Shown here piece by piece: positions 36,796 through 48,808 of a stretch of 64,000 bases of DNA (its first letter is position 1; each line of letters begins with the position of its first letter). Both the position numbers and the translations under genes were made by a program. The notes beneath the pieces were generated by a model. That model did not search any database and was not told where the DNA came from. It saw only the letters and a list, made by a program, of their open reading frames with translations. The DNA is from Kwoniella dejecticola CBS 10117 (Eukaryota > Basidiomycota > Tremellomycetes > Tremellales > Cryptococcaceae): positions 1,798,001-1,862,000 of the forward strand of contig NC_089301.1 of NCBI RefSeq assembly GCF_000512565.2. The letters run 5' to 3'.

Positions 36796-38622
36796 CGCGT
36801 CGAGCCCTATCGATCAGATCAGCTCCATTCATAAAGCGTGAGATGCGAGTATCAGAGTGGGATTTTTTGGAAGAATTAAGAGATGAAAGCGTTGCAATTG
36901 GGCGAGGCGGAGAACTAATGGTTCTGATTCTTACGTGTACCAGGATTGACCTCCTTGCTGCCTTCCTTTTCCAGCCCACACCAACTCCACTTTCGGGTTC
37001 AGCGAAAGTCGTGTTCGCCAGACAATCAATCCACCTCCTTCTCCTTCACCTAGCGTGCTGAGGATGATGTCAGCGAAAGCAAGCGGATTGCATAAAGAGA
37101 TATGAGAGCAAGATGTAGAGAGATGAATGAAGTTCAAGAGTGATGCGTTGTGATAAGGTATAAATCGGCTTGACTATGTGGGGTCTTATCTGATCTAGTG
37201 CAACTCACCGCCTCTTTCTCACCACCAAGTACAACTAAACGAGTGAAACCCCACGTACAATCACGTCTCGCGAATAACGCTCGCGGATTCGCGCTCACAC
37301 TTCTATGATGCGCTCGTATATCCCTCAATGTGCCCTCTACTCTGATTCTGACAAGATACGAAATTCTGACGATATTCGCTGTTCAAGTCAACTAGGTATC
37401 GTGGTTATAATCGACCAAGATCTATCCGTCAGCGGATTTGATGAATTAGGATGAATATTCGTTGGAATTGGGGGCAAAGAATAGGGACTGAAGTTCGTGC
37501 GTTATTGTCGTGTGTCGATGTGTGTAGGGCGTCCGTGTCTTGTGTGTTTTGTGTGTATACAAGTCAAGTCAAGGTCAAGGTAACCTAGGGCGTGTTGGTG
37601 ATTGTCGACTTTGAACTTTCGTTGAGATGTAATTTATTTTCACGATGATACTATCTCGACTAGACCAGGCGAAGCTAAGCTATCTATAACATGCTTCTCC
37701 GAATAAGGTGACTGAATGCTTTTTGCGATAGGGTATGCTTTGATCTGTTGAAGATAGATGTATGAGAGAAGCTGGCTTATATTTCCAGGCGGTCGAGTCT
37801 TCTTTTCGATGGTAACGTGATGCAAGTGACTGAGCGACTGAGCTCTGATCAAAAATCTAGTCTGTTGATCCTTTGATCTGTCGATGCTTGATATTTGACG
37901 TCAAACTTTCCTAAGGTTACTTTCCGACCATTTCCCAATGATCAATAATCAAGCAGTTCTAGATGATTTGTTGAGGGCACCGATGAAGATGAAGCCAAGC
38001 ACGAACGACGAAAGACGAAAGACGAAAAAAAGAGAAGATCATACGCACATACGCACAAGCTGCAAAGCAAGCAAGCAAATAGGCATAATCCAAACTCAAC
38101 TCACCTCATCACTTTTACTCGTCCTTCGTCCCGAATCCGAGTAGAATGAAAATAAACCCCTGGTTCCTTACTTTTCGCCACAATCCACAATCTTTAATTA
38201 CCTGATACAGTAAAAATACATACTCAACAACTCATTTCCCCATATAATTCCCCCACACCCGGTTTCATAATCGTTAAATCTAACCGTATTCTGCTTATTC
38301 CTTATTTCACCCATCTCATCTCATTCACGTAACCAAAGTAGGAACAAACATTACAAGTAATCTCGCTTGTCACAGCTCAGTCTGGTTCGAAATTTGAACC
38401 AATCTTTGCTTTTCTTCTTGATGTCAGACGAAACAGTGCTTTGAGATGCGCAATGCAACGACTAACGGTGGAAAGAATGCATCTATAGGGGTTTGGAGGT
38501 TCGAACCTGACCTAATCTACAGGAATAAGGAATGTCCATCTATCCGCTACCGCTACCGCTACAGCTAAGCTACCTTGACCTGCCACTTCCTATCCCATGC
38601 ATGATCGTGAGAATACACATGC
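36796..38622. other. Long intergenic region upstream of SWI1
   Basis: About 1.8 kb between the SWI1 start and the SCS7 stop, both minus. It must hold the SWI1 promoter and leader, possibly with leader introns, and the SCS7 3' UTR. Purine-rich ACGAAAG repeats occur at 38005-38030 and three TACCGC units at 38547-38562. No coding signal was seen. Confidence 0.45.
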
Positions 38623-40448
38623 CTACTTGGTGTTGGTGACTAACATGGTACCGAAGACGTAATCCCACATCTTCGATGTAACTCCGAAACCGAGTTCGAA
38701 GTCTGGAAACAAATGTCGACCGCAAGTCAGCTTCCAACAGCAATACAAACGGAAATGCGAATATTGGCCGTGACTCACTCTTGTAATGGTGCGCGAGGTG
38801 GTATCGCTTCATCTCAGCAAGGTAGGCAGGAAGTTTGGTATGATGAAGAGCGTAGTGGCCTGAAAGAAACGTTTTGATATAGGATCAGCTTTCATCTTCC
38901 ACGCAATTTTCCGAGCCGATAGGAAGTCAATGAATGCACTCACCCAGATCATACATCACATACATAGCGAAACTTCCACTGATAATTCCATTCGCAATAG
39001 CTTTGGGGAAGAGCAAATGGGCAAGCTTGGTGAACGGGGTCTGAAGCACAAAGAACAGCAAAGGAGGCATGACAAGTCGTAATCGGTCCATCGGTAGATA
39101 ATGGTGCACACCGTGAAGCAAAAAATGCAGGGTGATTGCCCAAGGTGCATCAGGGAGGTAGTAATCCAAGTGGAATAAGAATCGATGTAAGACGTATTCA
39201 AGGATCGTCCAGACTAAGACACCGAAGGCGAAGCAAGCGAACCATGATGAGAGGGAGAAGGCCGATACGGTCGGTAAAGCTGAAATGTTGGGTGGGTAAC
39301 TCAAGAGGTCCTTGGCGGTGAGCGAGCTGTGAAAGGTGAACAAGTCTGTTAGCTGGGCGCGTCATGTGTGTACAAGCACTGAAAAGGGGTATTGTCTTTC
39401 CTCGATGGAGAAAGAGAACAGAGGAATGCGACGACCGCGTTTAACCGAAAGTGGTACAAGCGCAGAGATGGCCAGATGGACAACTCACGGATTGTTGAAT
39501 TGCCCAACACTCAATGTACCCAAAAACGCAGCGATAGGCCACCAAATCAGCGGCACGACATACCACTGCGTCCTAGTGAACGGCTCTAGCAGATCACTGC
39601 CGAACATCCTGGCGCTTTCTTTCAGATGTCGGGGTTCATGGACTTGCGAGAGGTAATACTCCTTCGTCCAGGGTGCGTTCCATACTTGGATCAAAAGGGG
39701 TTTAGAGAGGTCGATGAATTTGTTCATATTGTAATCAGACAGGAGATCCGTTTCGTCCGGGTGGAAATTCTCATCTGCAACCCAGTCTAAACCACAAGAA
39801 GATTACCATTAGCTCCATCAGCATATCAAGGCGTGCCCTCTTCCTCATGTCGATTATACGTGTGTTGAAGGATGATCACAGAAAGGAGGGGGGAGGGGTG
39901 GAAGACGTGGTAAGATATGATGGCCTGGATCTTACTGAACTGAACTCGACTGAACCGAACTGAAATGAATTGAGATGAGATGACGCACCTTCACTGACGA
40001 TCCTCTCCCCTCCACCCAATTCTCCAACCCTGAACTCCTCCATCATCTCGTACGCAGCTCTCGAATGGACATGCTGCGTCTCGTCACCCATGACTTGTCC
40101 TATATCCTTTCCGGCATATTCTAGGACGATATCATCGCCTCCCGGATGATCAGGTAAGAATTCCGTCAGGTCGTAGACACGGCCAGAATATGTGACGTAG
40201 GTCGATTCGCGGGTATTGTCTGAACAAGCATCCCGAGAAACCAAACAAAGACAATGTCAGAAACTGAGTTCAAGGTCATACGAAAAGCCATGGTGACGCG
40301 ATGTGCTCCAGCCCAGCATACCTCGATTGACATGCAGAAGAGTGGCACGATAATATGACGACAATGAATGGCTGGGATTCGACTCACGTCTCTCGACCTC
40401 AGCAAGGGAGAATACTTTGCCCCTATTGACGATGCTAGATTTTGACAT
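38623..40448 (-). CDS. SCS7: Sphingolipid fatty acid 2-hydroxylase SCS7/FA2H
   Basis: Scs7 hydroxylates C2 of the very-long-chain fatty acid of ceramide in the ER. The N-terminus (MSKSSIVNRGKVFSLAEVE, 40448) leads into a cytochrome b5 domain: YVTYSGRVYDLTEFLPDHPGGDD and AYEMMEEFRVGELG. HPGG supplies one haem-ligand His and the following QHVHSRA region the other. The C-terminal hydroxylase domain has the di-iron histidine clusters EYVLHRFLFH, HFLLHGVHHYLPMD, GHYALHH and RYHLAHHY, between predicted membrane helices (WYVVPLIWWPIAAFLG, LSSWFACFAFGVLVWTIL). It ends GTMLVTNTK at 38623. Seven or so introns split the gene; one near 39940-39985 is made of GAACTGAA-like repeats. Domain order and histidines are complete, so the enzyme should be active. 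Confidence 0.95.
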
Positions 40449-41196
40449 TTCTTTTGGATTCTAAACTTGAACTGAGATTTCGGTCGAAGGGTGGCGAGAG
40501 CGAGGGTAATTAGTTGAAAACGAGTGTGTGATCTACGAATGTTTCTTTTTGGGGATTATATGTATTGATCTGAGGTGGATGGTATGTATGAGTAAGTGAA
40601 GAAGGTCAAGGGTCAATCAATGATCTTGCACAACAAGATGAAGAAGTATAAAGGCGAATGCAATCAAGGTATATGATAAATAAAGATTGAAGGCAGAGAA
40701 CGAAATGAAATCGGATCGGATCGTTACGCACGGTTGATAGAATTGAAAAATCAATAATAAATAACAAAACAACCACAGCCTACGAGTGTCTTCTCACCAT
40801 ACAACGCATGCGGGCATCGCCGCTGCCGACGCACGTGTCGTCCCACTCGATGTCTATGCAATTAATGCGTCAAAACACCAACTACTCGTAACACGCGTCA
40901 TCAGGTTTGGTGGCGCTCTTAACATGAAGAGAGAGAGCATTCTCATGCCAATGCATACCGATCAAGCGATACTCGTATCTGCTCTGTCAGACATAACACC
41001 CAAGATTTACGCACTACATGTTCATGTATATACAGCATTGATGCAGGCTTGCTCCCCTTCAAAGCATCATGAGACCGTTCAGAGCCCTGATCAACTTGGA
41101 CAATTCAGCACAGGGCAATCACTGATCATTGATTAAACAGTCAAACATGACTATATGTCACCTATGAGATGTCAAACATCCGCCAGCATATCACCA
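40449..41196. other. Intergenic region upstream of SCS7, downstream of DCP2
   Basis: About 750 bases with the SCS7 promoter/leader and the DCP2 3' UTR. A GTG-initiated open frame at 40786-41136 on the plus strand shows no similarity and lacks an early ATG. Nothing else recognised. Confidence 0.45.
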
Positions 41197-44150
41197 TCAC
41201 CTGCCCTGCTGGTTGTTCCCATTGATCATAGCCAACAGCGCTGCACCTTGACCCTGGGGCGGTCTAGGCACAGGATGGAAGACGTTCGGATTGGGATTCG
41301 GGTTCGGGTTATTCACATGTGAGAATCTGGGCGGACTACCTCGTTGAGTGTTGTAAGCAGGAACAGCATGTTGAGGCGGTACATTTGAATTTGGCGGGAA
41401 ATTTTGCTGTTGATGCTGGTGATACGTAGCTCCAGGAGGCATGTTCACGCCCATCGAATTGGGTGGTCGAGGTTGATAAGGTTGATTAACATTAACGCTG
41501 AGATTGTGAGGTGGGGGATGTACAAATCCGCCTTGAAGACCAGAAGGAGGTAAGTGATGGTGTGGTGGGTGGGGCCCATTGTTACCATAATTGCCGTAAG
41601 TGCCAGGAGGAGGCAAAGGATTGGAAGTGGGTCGAAATCCTGAACTATTCTGCACGTTGCTAAAACCTGGTCCCATGGCTGGTGGGCGATTTTGCACCAT
41701 TGCTGGGATAGCATTAGCATTGGGTTGATGTGCATTCGGGCCATTTGCCATATAGCCGGAATTGGTATTGCCGCTGTACGGATACTCGGGACCGCTGCCG
41801 GTGCGACTCGAAGGTTCGTGTGGCGGGGGAGGCGGTTGTGCGGATCGATTCGGGCTGCCATATACGTTCTGAGCCGGGTTCATCGGTCCAGTCGGCGGTC
41901 GAGGTGCGGTATATCCACCGAGGGGTGGTTGAGTGTTCGGTCGGTAACCTTGATTATTTGTGTAAGTAGAAGGCGGAGGCTGATGCAGCGGTGGCATGTT
42001 GGCTTGAGTCGTCGGAGGTGTGATCCTGGTCAGACTTGTACTTCCGCTTGTGCCGCTGGTACTACCGGTACCTCGAGAAGAGGGTTGCGGTAGTGGGGGG
42101 AGGAAAGCGGAATGAGAGGAGCTGAGGGTATCCATCTGATGAGTCGAATTGGCAGGTACGTCTATACCGATACCGGCGATGGTCATGTCCAGCAACGCTC
42201 TAGCTTTAGCTTGTCTCTGTGTTTCTTCGGCATCATCGCTTGTACTGGCGGGGCAAGGCGAGGTAGGCAACGACATAGGCTTGGCAGGGGTTGGCGTGAT
42301 CTGAGCGCTAGGCGCTTGGGGAGAGATGACGGATAGCAGTCTCACTTGATGAGGCTTTACGGGACTGGCGGGAGGTTGGGCTGACGATGCAGAAGGGCGA
42401 GCATTAAGCAGTGACAACAAGTGGCTCTGCTTCTGGGTTGAGGGTGCAGGTTTAGGAGGTTCGGGAGCGGGAGTTTGAGCTATACCAATTCCTCCCAACA
42501 GTCTCGCCAGATCACTATCTTCCTTCTTGTATCTCTCTTGATCAGTCAAGCCCGCCTCGGTCCTGTGATGTAGCGATTCCTCCTCCTCCTCCTTTAAAAC
42601 ATTGAGATTGCCGAACAACCTTTCTAGACCAGCCTTAGCATCACTCCCTACAACTGCCTGCTGATTAGGAGCAGCTAGCTCTTCCTCCTGTTTATGCAGG
42701 AATCGAGCGAACATAGCATCGAGAGTAGATGAGCCTCGTGATGGGATAGGTGATGCTGGTTGAGGCGATGGTGAATCAAATTGGTAGGGCTGAAGATCAC
42801 GATAGGTGTTGTTGTGAGAAGGACCCTTCTTCTTGGGTTTCATATATGGGTCAATGCCATGTTCTTTGAGCCAATGTTTGAGAGGACTATGCACGACAAA
42901 TCAGCATAGTCCGGTCAAGATGCCCACGAAGATAGGCCAGACTTACGTGACAAAGGGGGTTACATTGTAAAACTTCTTTTGGCCATTTCCTCCTGTCCTT
43001 TTAGGTCCACGTTTGTTGATCCAAGTAGGCAAGTCCGATAATTTGACCCAGTCGATAGCCTGTCAGCCACATCGACATCGACACACGAGTCCGTCAGCTC
43101 GATGTTTTCACCATGATCAGCGACAATGCTTACCCCTATTTCGTTCCTCGTCTGCGTTTCAAACACTGTATTCTCGTCAATACCCTTGACTATAAACATA
43201 GTCACTTCTTGAGCGTTAATATGCGTCTTTATTTTGTCAGGTTCATGTATCAGTCCAGTCAAGTCAAATCCAGTTTCTTCTTCGACCTGTGATGTTGATG
43301 ATCATAGTCATAAGCTGCACACATCTTGACTTGCACGATTGGTGTTGATAGCTTACCTCTCGGACAGCACAAGCGACTTCCGATTCCTCAAGATTTATCT
43401 TGCCCCTCGGGAAACTCCAACCTGCGTTCGATTTGAATCCTCGCACCATCAAGCACTGATTCACACCACGTCCCTCAGCTATAGTAATCCCGATTCCCAA
43501 CCAGCTGAACTCACTTTGTCCCCGTCCTTGTTGATCAAGATCCCACCGCAACAAGGCACCATCCGCTTATAGCTACAGTATTCTTCCCAGACCTGATCAT
43601 AGTCCACACCTCCTTGAGCCATAAGCGATGCATAAAGCGGAGACGATTCGATGATTACGCGTGTAAAGTTACGTTGACTTAGAGACGGGAGAAGGGGGTT
43701 GAGCGGTCTAAGGTAATCTTCATAAAACCAATGGCTAAGCAAAATCAATATTATCAGCTCACACCGGTCGATCAGGCTGGAAAGCTGATGTGATGTTGTG
43801 CGAGCTTACGCTTGTTCAGCTTGCCAATATACCCTGACCAAGCTCATCTCTTCCCTCGGCAGGTTGATCAAGAACCTAGCATTGAGGTCTTCCAGTATCT
43901 CTTCCCAGCTCATATCCCGAAATATGTTCTCTTCGTCCTCCTGCCCGGCTGAAGGATCTTCTTGGTCTTCCCCACTTAGAAGGGGCTGTTGTAGCTTTGA
44001 TGGTAGTAAAGCAGGGTTGTGAGGTATAGGAGTCGAAGAAGAGGAAGCAGACGGAGACGAAGATGAATCGTAATACTGGTTTGAGGAAGTGAGATGAGGC
44101 GGTAAATCCCTACCTTTCTCGAAAGGCAGAGGAATGGGTATCGTACTCAT
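41197..44150 (-). CDS. DCP2: mRNA decapping enzyme DCP2
   Basis: Dcp2 removes the m7G cap of mRNA in P-bodies with Dcp1. The N-terminal regulatory domain shows EDLNARFLINLPREEM and, across an intron at ~43809, QAHWFYEDYLRPLNP, the canonical box A. The Nudix motif is complete across an intron: GWSFPRGKINLEESEVACAVREV then EEETGFD, including the catalytic glutamates. Box B follows with PLKHWLKEHGIDPY. The remaining ~560 residues (42890-41197) are disordered and P/N/Q/G-rich, with several short hydrophobic motifs such as LLSLLN and ALLAMINGN that could bind decapping partners. The N-terminal ~75 residues before the conserved domain are also disordered (SSSSPSASSSS). Fungal Dcp2 usually carries such a C-terminal tail. 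About five introns, all in the conserved half. Confidence 0.95.
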
Positions 44151-45817
44151 CTTGCCAGGATGATATATTCTTTGGAATGAGGATGAGATGATACTGATGG
44201 ATTCAAAGTTCCAGAATAAGTCGTTTTGCGATTTTCAACGAGAGCTTCACTCTAGGTCGCAACGAGGTAGGGTTTCTGAGAAGATCTGGTTCTTTAGTCG
44301 TGTTTAGATAGACTTGCGTGTTCTGTACGTTCACTCTTACGATTTGATGAGAGAGTAGATATAGTTTGTAAGTCGCCTCTTGCACGACCTAGTGGAATGC
44401 TCTTGTCTTTTTTATGGTAATCCTGGTATTGACACCTTAATATCGCACAAGTGGTAAGTTGATGAACAACGAGATTCGAGTTGATGGTGATGCGTGTGAT
44501 GTGACAGATTACCACGACTTTTTTGCCTCGCCACTGCCTTCAAGGGTGCTTTGGCTTGCCGTTTGCCGGTGTGTGGGTGCGCTGAGTTTATTGTTTGTGC
44601 TTTTATGATCCTGAGATTGTCGTCTATGCAGACATGCAGACATGCGATGTACCATTCCTGCCGTTTGGCTACCCACTTCAACAACATCATCAGTCGCCCA
44701 AACCGCTCACTATCCGCGTGTCAGGCGCGTGCTTACCGACGGCACGTGACTTATCCTCTTGATAGCTCAATATTTCATCGTTCATGTTGCTGGCTTGACC
44801 GTTGAAGATGAAAACATGCATTACAAGGCTTAAGGAGATACCATACTTCGTGCAGGAAACGGTTCATGTAGTGGTGACAGGCTTCTACCTCGCCTTGTGG
44901 TCGCTTGTTGCCGCGCTTTGCGATACCACTCGATAGCAGACTACCGCCGCATAGAAAGACCAGCCAATGACAATACAACCACATCAGACGGTGGGCAGCA
45001 CGCCAAGAATTGACGGACAGCTACACATGATGTTCAGGCCGTTCGGCAACAAAGGCGCAAAGAAGAAAGACACAAATGACTCTGCGAATTCCGCTCATTG
45101 CTGATTGATCGAACATTCTCTGAAGCACGGACACATGGTGACTCATAGTGCTGCTTGTCTGGAAGGTCTTTGTCCGTGTTATTGCGAGCCCACTGTCACC
45201 AGATGACCTCAATCTCATTCGTCTACAGAGCGGAGAAAAGTCGAAGCTGAGCTGAGTATTCTGAGGCGGACTCTTCCTGCCGCTGATGCGAACCAGCCTG
45301 AGAGGGTTCTCGGAGGTATCTTCCTCATCTCTTCTTCTTGGTATAGGTCTTAAACCGGTCGGACCGCTCGTGTCGTATTACTGGCGCATCGTCGACTCTG
45401 ATGCGTTCTTCCCTACAGCCCTTTCCGTAGTCTACGTGGTCCCGAGTCCACATGTACATGCCTACATGCACGACGTAGACTACGCAGCCTTCGCTTTCTG
45501 ACCAGTGGAATAGACAAGTCAAGTCCGAATCAGATAATCCGATCGGAGATGAGCGAAGTCACGGCATGATCGGCCCCGGTTTCTCATCACATGATCAACC
45601 TCACATCCTCTTAGCGCTTTCGAACGTCGTTGTCAGTTACCGGGCCGAACAGATGCCAAGTTCACGAGCACTTCTGCGGATGATCTCATCGTAGACGTCC
45701 TGTTTGTATCCTTATAACCTGTCCAGACAAGATTGTCATGTAGCAATCCAAAGAGCAGACTGGATAGATCCTTGTAATCGATAATCGCAGCGAAGCTCTG
45801 TTGCCATCTCAGACGAC
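44151..45817. other. Divergent intergenic region DCP2 / DUF2264 gene
   Basis: About 1.67 kb between two divergent start codons, unusually long for this window. Only short chance frames were found. An inverted repeat pair lies at 45426-45484. The last 200 bases before 45818 presumably hold the promoter of the DUF2264 gene. Confidence 0.5.
45426..45484. repeat. Inverted repeat, 12-bp arms, each arm nearly palindromic
   Basis: CGTAGTCTACGT at 45426-45437 is the exact reverse complement of ACGTAGACTACG at 45473-45484, with a 35-base spacer that itself contains CATGTACATG. It lies about 340 bases upstream of the DUF2264 start. Confidence 0.75.
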
Positions 45818-48279
45818 ATGCCCAGACTTACCCCGCAAGTATCAGCTATCACTTCCAACCCGGTAGAAAGCCGCGATGATCTCATCCAGCTCTTATCGGA
45901 CATGCTCAAGCCTCTAACCGAGGCTCAGTCAGAGGGAGGCGCAAGGGTGACACTGGGTAACACCGGCACGCATTTCGACTCTGTAGCCGCCGAGATGGAG
46001 GGCTACGCTAGAGCCTTGTGGGGCTTAGCACCCCTTCTATCAGCTGATCCGGATCATCCCCTGGTGAAAGACCTAGGCAAGAAGTGGAGAGAGGGTCTGA
46101 ATGCCGGCACGGACAAGAGTAGACCGGATGAGTATTGGGGGGATCATGAACAGCCTGATCAGAGGTTCGTTGAAATGGCTGCTATCGTGCGTATAAGCTT
46201 TCAAGTCACATGTACGCTTGAAGCGACCACGAAAGTGAACACACTGACCTGAGTCCGACTTCCATAGGGTATCTCACTGGCAATTGCACCTCAGGTGTTC
46301 TGGGATCCACTATGTGCGGAAGCTAAGAAAAGGGTCAACAGCTGGTTATTGCAGTGCAATGGGAAGATCTTCCCCACAAACAACTGGCGATGTAAGTGAT
46401 CAATCCAAGACGTATCCTGAGCTTTGGACGTTGACGAAGGTTGCAGTCTTCCGGGTCTTGGTGAATCTGGGCTTGAAGTCAGTCGACGCCGAGTATGACC
46501 AGAAGTCTATCGATGATGAGCTGGAATACATTGAGTCATTTTACGGTCCTCATGTAAGCAGCCTGATTTACAGGACTTCGAATCTGCATCTGACAATCTC
46601 TTACGGCTTTCTAGGGATTCCCATCGGACTTCCCTCAATCTTCAGGCGTGGGTGCCTATGACTACTACGCAACATCCTTCGCTATCCCTTTCTACTCGTT
46701 ATTGTATGCATCGATCACCTCTCGCTCACCTAAGTTAGCGGATCCTGAGCGAGCCGAGAAATACCGTCTCAGAGCCAGAGCGAACGTGCCTTATGTGATC
46801 AATCTCTTCGCTCCGGATGGAGCAGCTATCCCTTTCGGCAGAAGCATGACGTATAGGTTCGCTGCCAGTGCGTTCTGGGCAGCGGTGGCTTACGATAACC
46901 TCGAGGTGAGCTCCATTATGATTATCTGTACGACTGGCCTCAAAGGTTGATCACAAGTATCGTAGTTGCCCGAACCATACACATGGGGAGTCATCAAGGG
47001 TCTCATTCTGCGCAATGTCCGGTGGTTTACCCAGAAGCCCGAAGTGTTAAATCGGGATGGATCGTTGACAATTGGCTGGGCATACCCCTCTTTGTTCATG
47101 AGCGAGGTAAGCCAGAGTCTTTTTAATCGTAGGCCGATACATTGGGAAATTTGATTGACATCTTGTCCGATTGTAGGATTACAACTCCCCACAGTCCCCT
47201 TACTGGGCACTAAAGTCGTTCTTCGTTCTCGCTCTTCCGCAGTCCCACCCCTTCTGGTCCGCAAAGGAAGAACCTTACCCTGCCGAGCTACTCCAGAAGT
47301 CCTTCTCTGTTGTCAAGCCCTGGATGCAAGTGTATACTCATGCTGCAGGGCACACCTACCTCTTGAATGGCGGAACGCAAGTATCGCAACTTCACGCACT
47401 GCATCACCTAGGAAACGAAAGCTGACGCGAGCATTCTGCCCAAATAGCAACGTCGCTTTCCCCTTGCGCCAAACCGCTGAGAAGTACAACAAGTTTGCCT
47501 ATTCTTCTGCATTCGGTTTCTCCGTACCCACCGGAGCATTGACCTTCCAACAACATGCCCCTGATTCGGTCTTGGCCTTGTCTGATGACGGCGGCGTGAG
47601 ATGGAAGGTGCCTTTCAAGGTGGAACATATTGGAATCAGCGATCAAGGCGTACTGAAAGCTCGCTGGTCTCCTTGGCGTGAGTGTGAGAGCTGCACATGT
47701 TTGAATATACAGAAGCGCAGCTCATTGAGAACGACTTTTGTAGCTGAGGTCGAGATCATCACTTGGCTTATTCCACCTTCTGCAAATTCAACGCCATACC
47801 ATACGAGAGTCCACCATCTGAAGATCACGGAGGGATTCAAGCGTGATTTGAAATTGGCAGATTCGGGTTTCGCGATTCATTCAGTGTTCGGACCACTAGG
47901 ATCGGAGAGACGAATCCTAGTGAAGGACTCGCCGGAGGAGGGCGTGGCCGGACGAACGTCGACCGATCACTCCGCAGTGGCAGTATCTAGGAAAGGGGTA
48001 TCAGGAGTAATCGACCTCTTACCCTCTCAAGGTGGAAGAGGCAGTGTGGAGGATACAGATGGAAATACCAACTTGATCAGCCCAAGAACGGTCTTACCCA
48101 CTATATTTTATGAGCTGAAAGCTGGTGAAACAGAAAAATGGGTAGCTACCAGAGTATTCGCTGTGCCTTTCACGGAAGAAGAGGGATTAGGCACGAAGGG
48201 CTGGTTGCAGGGTTGGAAAGATGCTCAGCAGGGATATAAGAGAATCGAAGAACTAAAGAAGGATCTGGGTATAGCTTAG
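45818..48279 (+). CDS. DUF2264 family protein, putative carbohydrate-active
   Basis: The product resembles the DUF2264 family found in bacteria and filamentous fungi, often next to polysaccharide-use genes; its reaction is not established. Visible segments include THFDSVAAEMEGYARALWGLAPLL at the N-terminus, GISLAIAPQVFWDPL, NNWRFFRVLVNLGLK, then VGAYDYYATSFAIPFYSLLYA, RYRLRA-like RANVPYVINLFAPDGAAIPFGRSM, YNSPQSPYWALKSFFVLALP and HAAGHTYLLNGGTQ, the last being a conserved block. The N-terminal two-thirds looks like an (alpha/alpha) barrel; the C-terminal third (FGFSVPTGALTF, VEIITWLIPP) looks like a beta sandwich. About seven introns. The start at 45818 (MPRLTPQVSAITSNPVESRDD) is the first ATG of the frame. 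No signal peptide seen, so probably intracellular. Confidence 0.82.
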
Positions 48280-48808
48280 TAGCTTCAATCTTCATGTCGT
48301 CGGACAAGAGGTCGGTTTGCTTCAGGATGCATCGATTCAGCTTCAGGATGCATCGATTCAGCATGTACCTCCACGACTTGCAGCGTATTCTTATCAAAGA
48401 AGTTGTCAGATCCGATCATCCTTGATCCGGACAATTGATCTGGAGTGTTCTGCTGCTTGCGATGAAATTTTGGCTCAATCGCGAGCACAGTGCGATCAAA
48501 CTATACCGTAAGCCAGAGTTCTGTTGTTGATCCGGTCATCGGCGTGGCAAGGTGCAGAATGACAGATCAGGATTCCCCGCCATTATGCTGAACGCAATCA
48601 TGTGTTGAGCTCTCGATGATACTGTATACATGTTGCATATTATCAGATCCTTTCCATTTCGTTTTCAATCGGATATGATACAAATTATCTACTGAACAGC
48701 CTGTTGAAGGGAAACCTACACTATCTGCCAGGAAATATGGGGCTTAACACTTTCTCCCTTTCCCCTCTCCTTGACATGCCTCAACCCCCTCGATCTATGG
48801 CAAATAAA
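48280..48808. other. Convergent intergenic region DUF2264 / MFS transporter
   Basis: Two 3' ends face each other. Contains a 21-base direct duplication at 48319-48360. No gene recognised. Confidence 0.5.
48319..48360. repeat. Two-copy 21-bp tandem repeat
   Basis: The 21-base unit beginning GCTTCAGGATGC and ending GATTCA occurs twice head to tail without mismatch, in the 3' region of the DUF2264 gene. Confidence 0.85.

Noticed and set aside
33486..36834. Leucine- and valine-rich plus-strand frames that look like membrane proteins
   Set aside because: Antisense of CAG/CAA glutamine codons in SWI1 produces Leu/Val/Cys runs; not real membrane proteins.
38498..38508. GGTTCGAACCT, resembling a tRNA B box / T-loop
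   Set aside because: No A box (TRGCNNAGY) at the proper distance upstream and no cloverleaf or matching acceptor stem around it on either strand.
40786..41136. 116-codon plus-strand frame downstream of DCP2
   Set aside because: Starts with GTG, has no recognisable similarity or splice context, and lies in an intergenic/3' UTR region.
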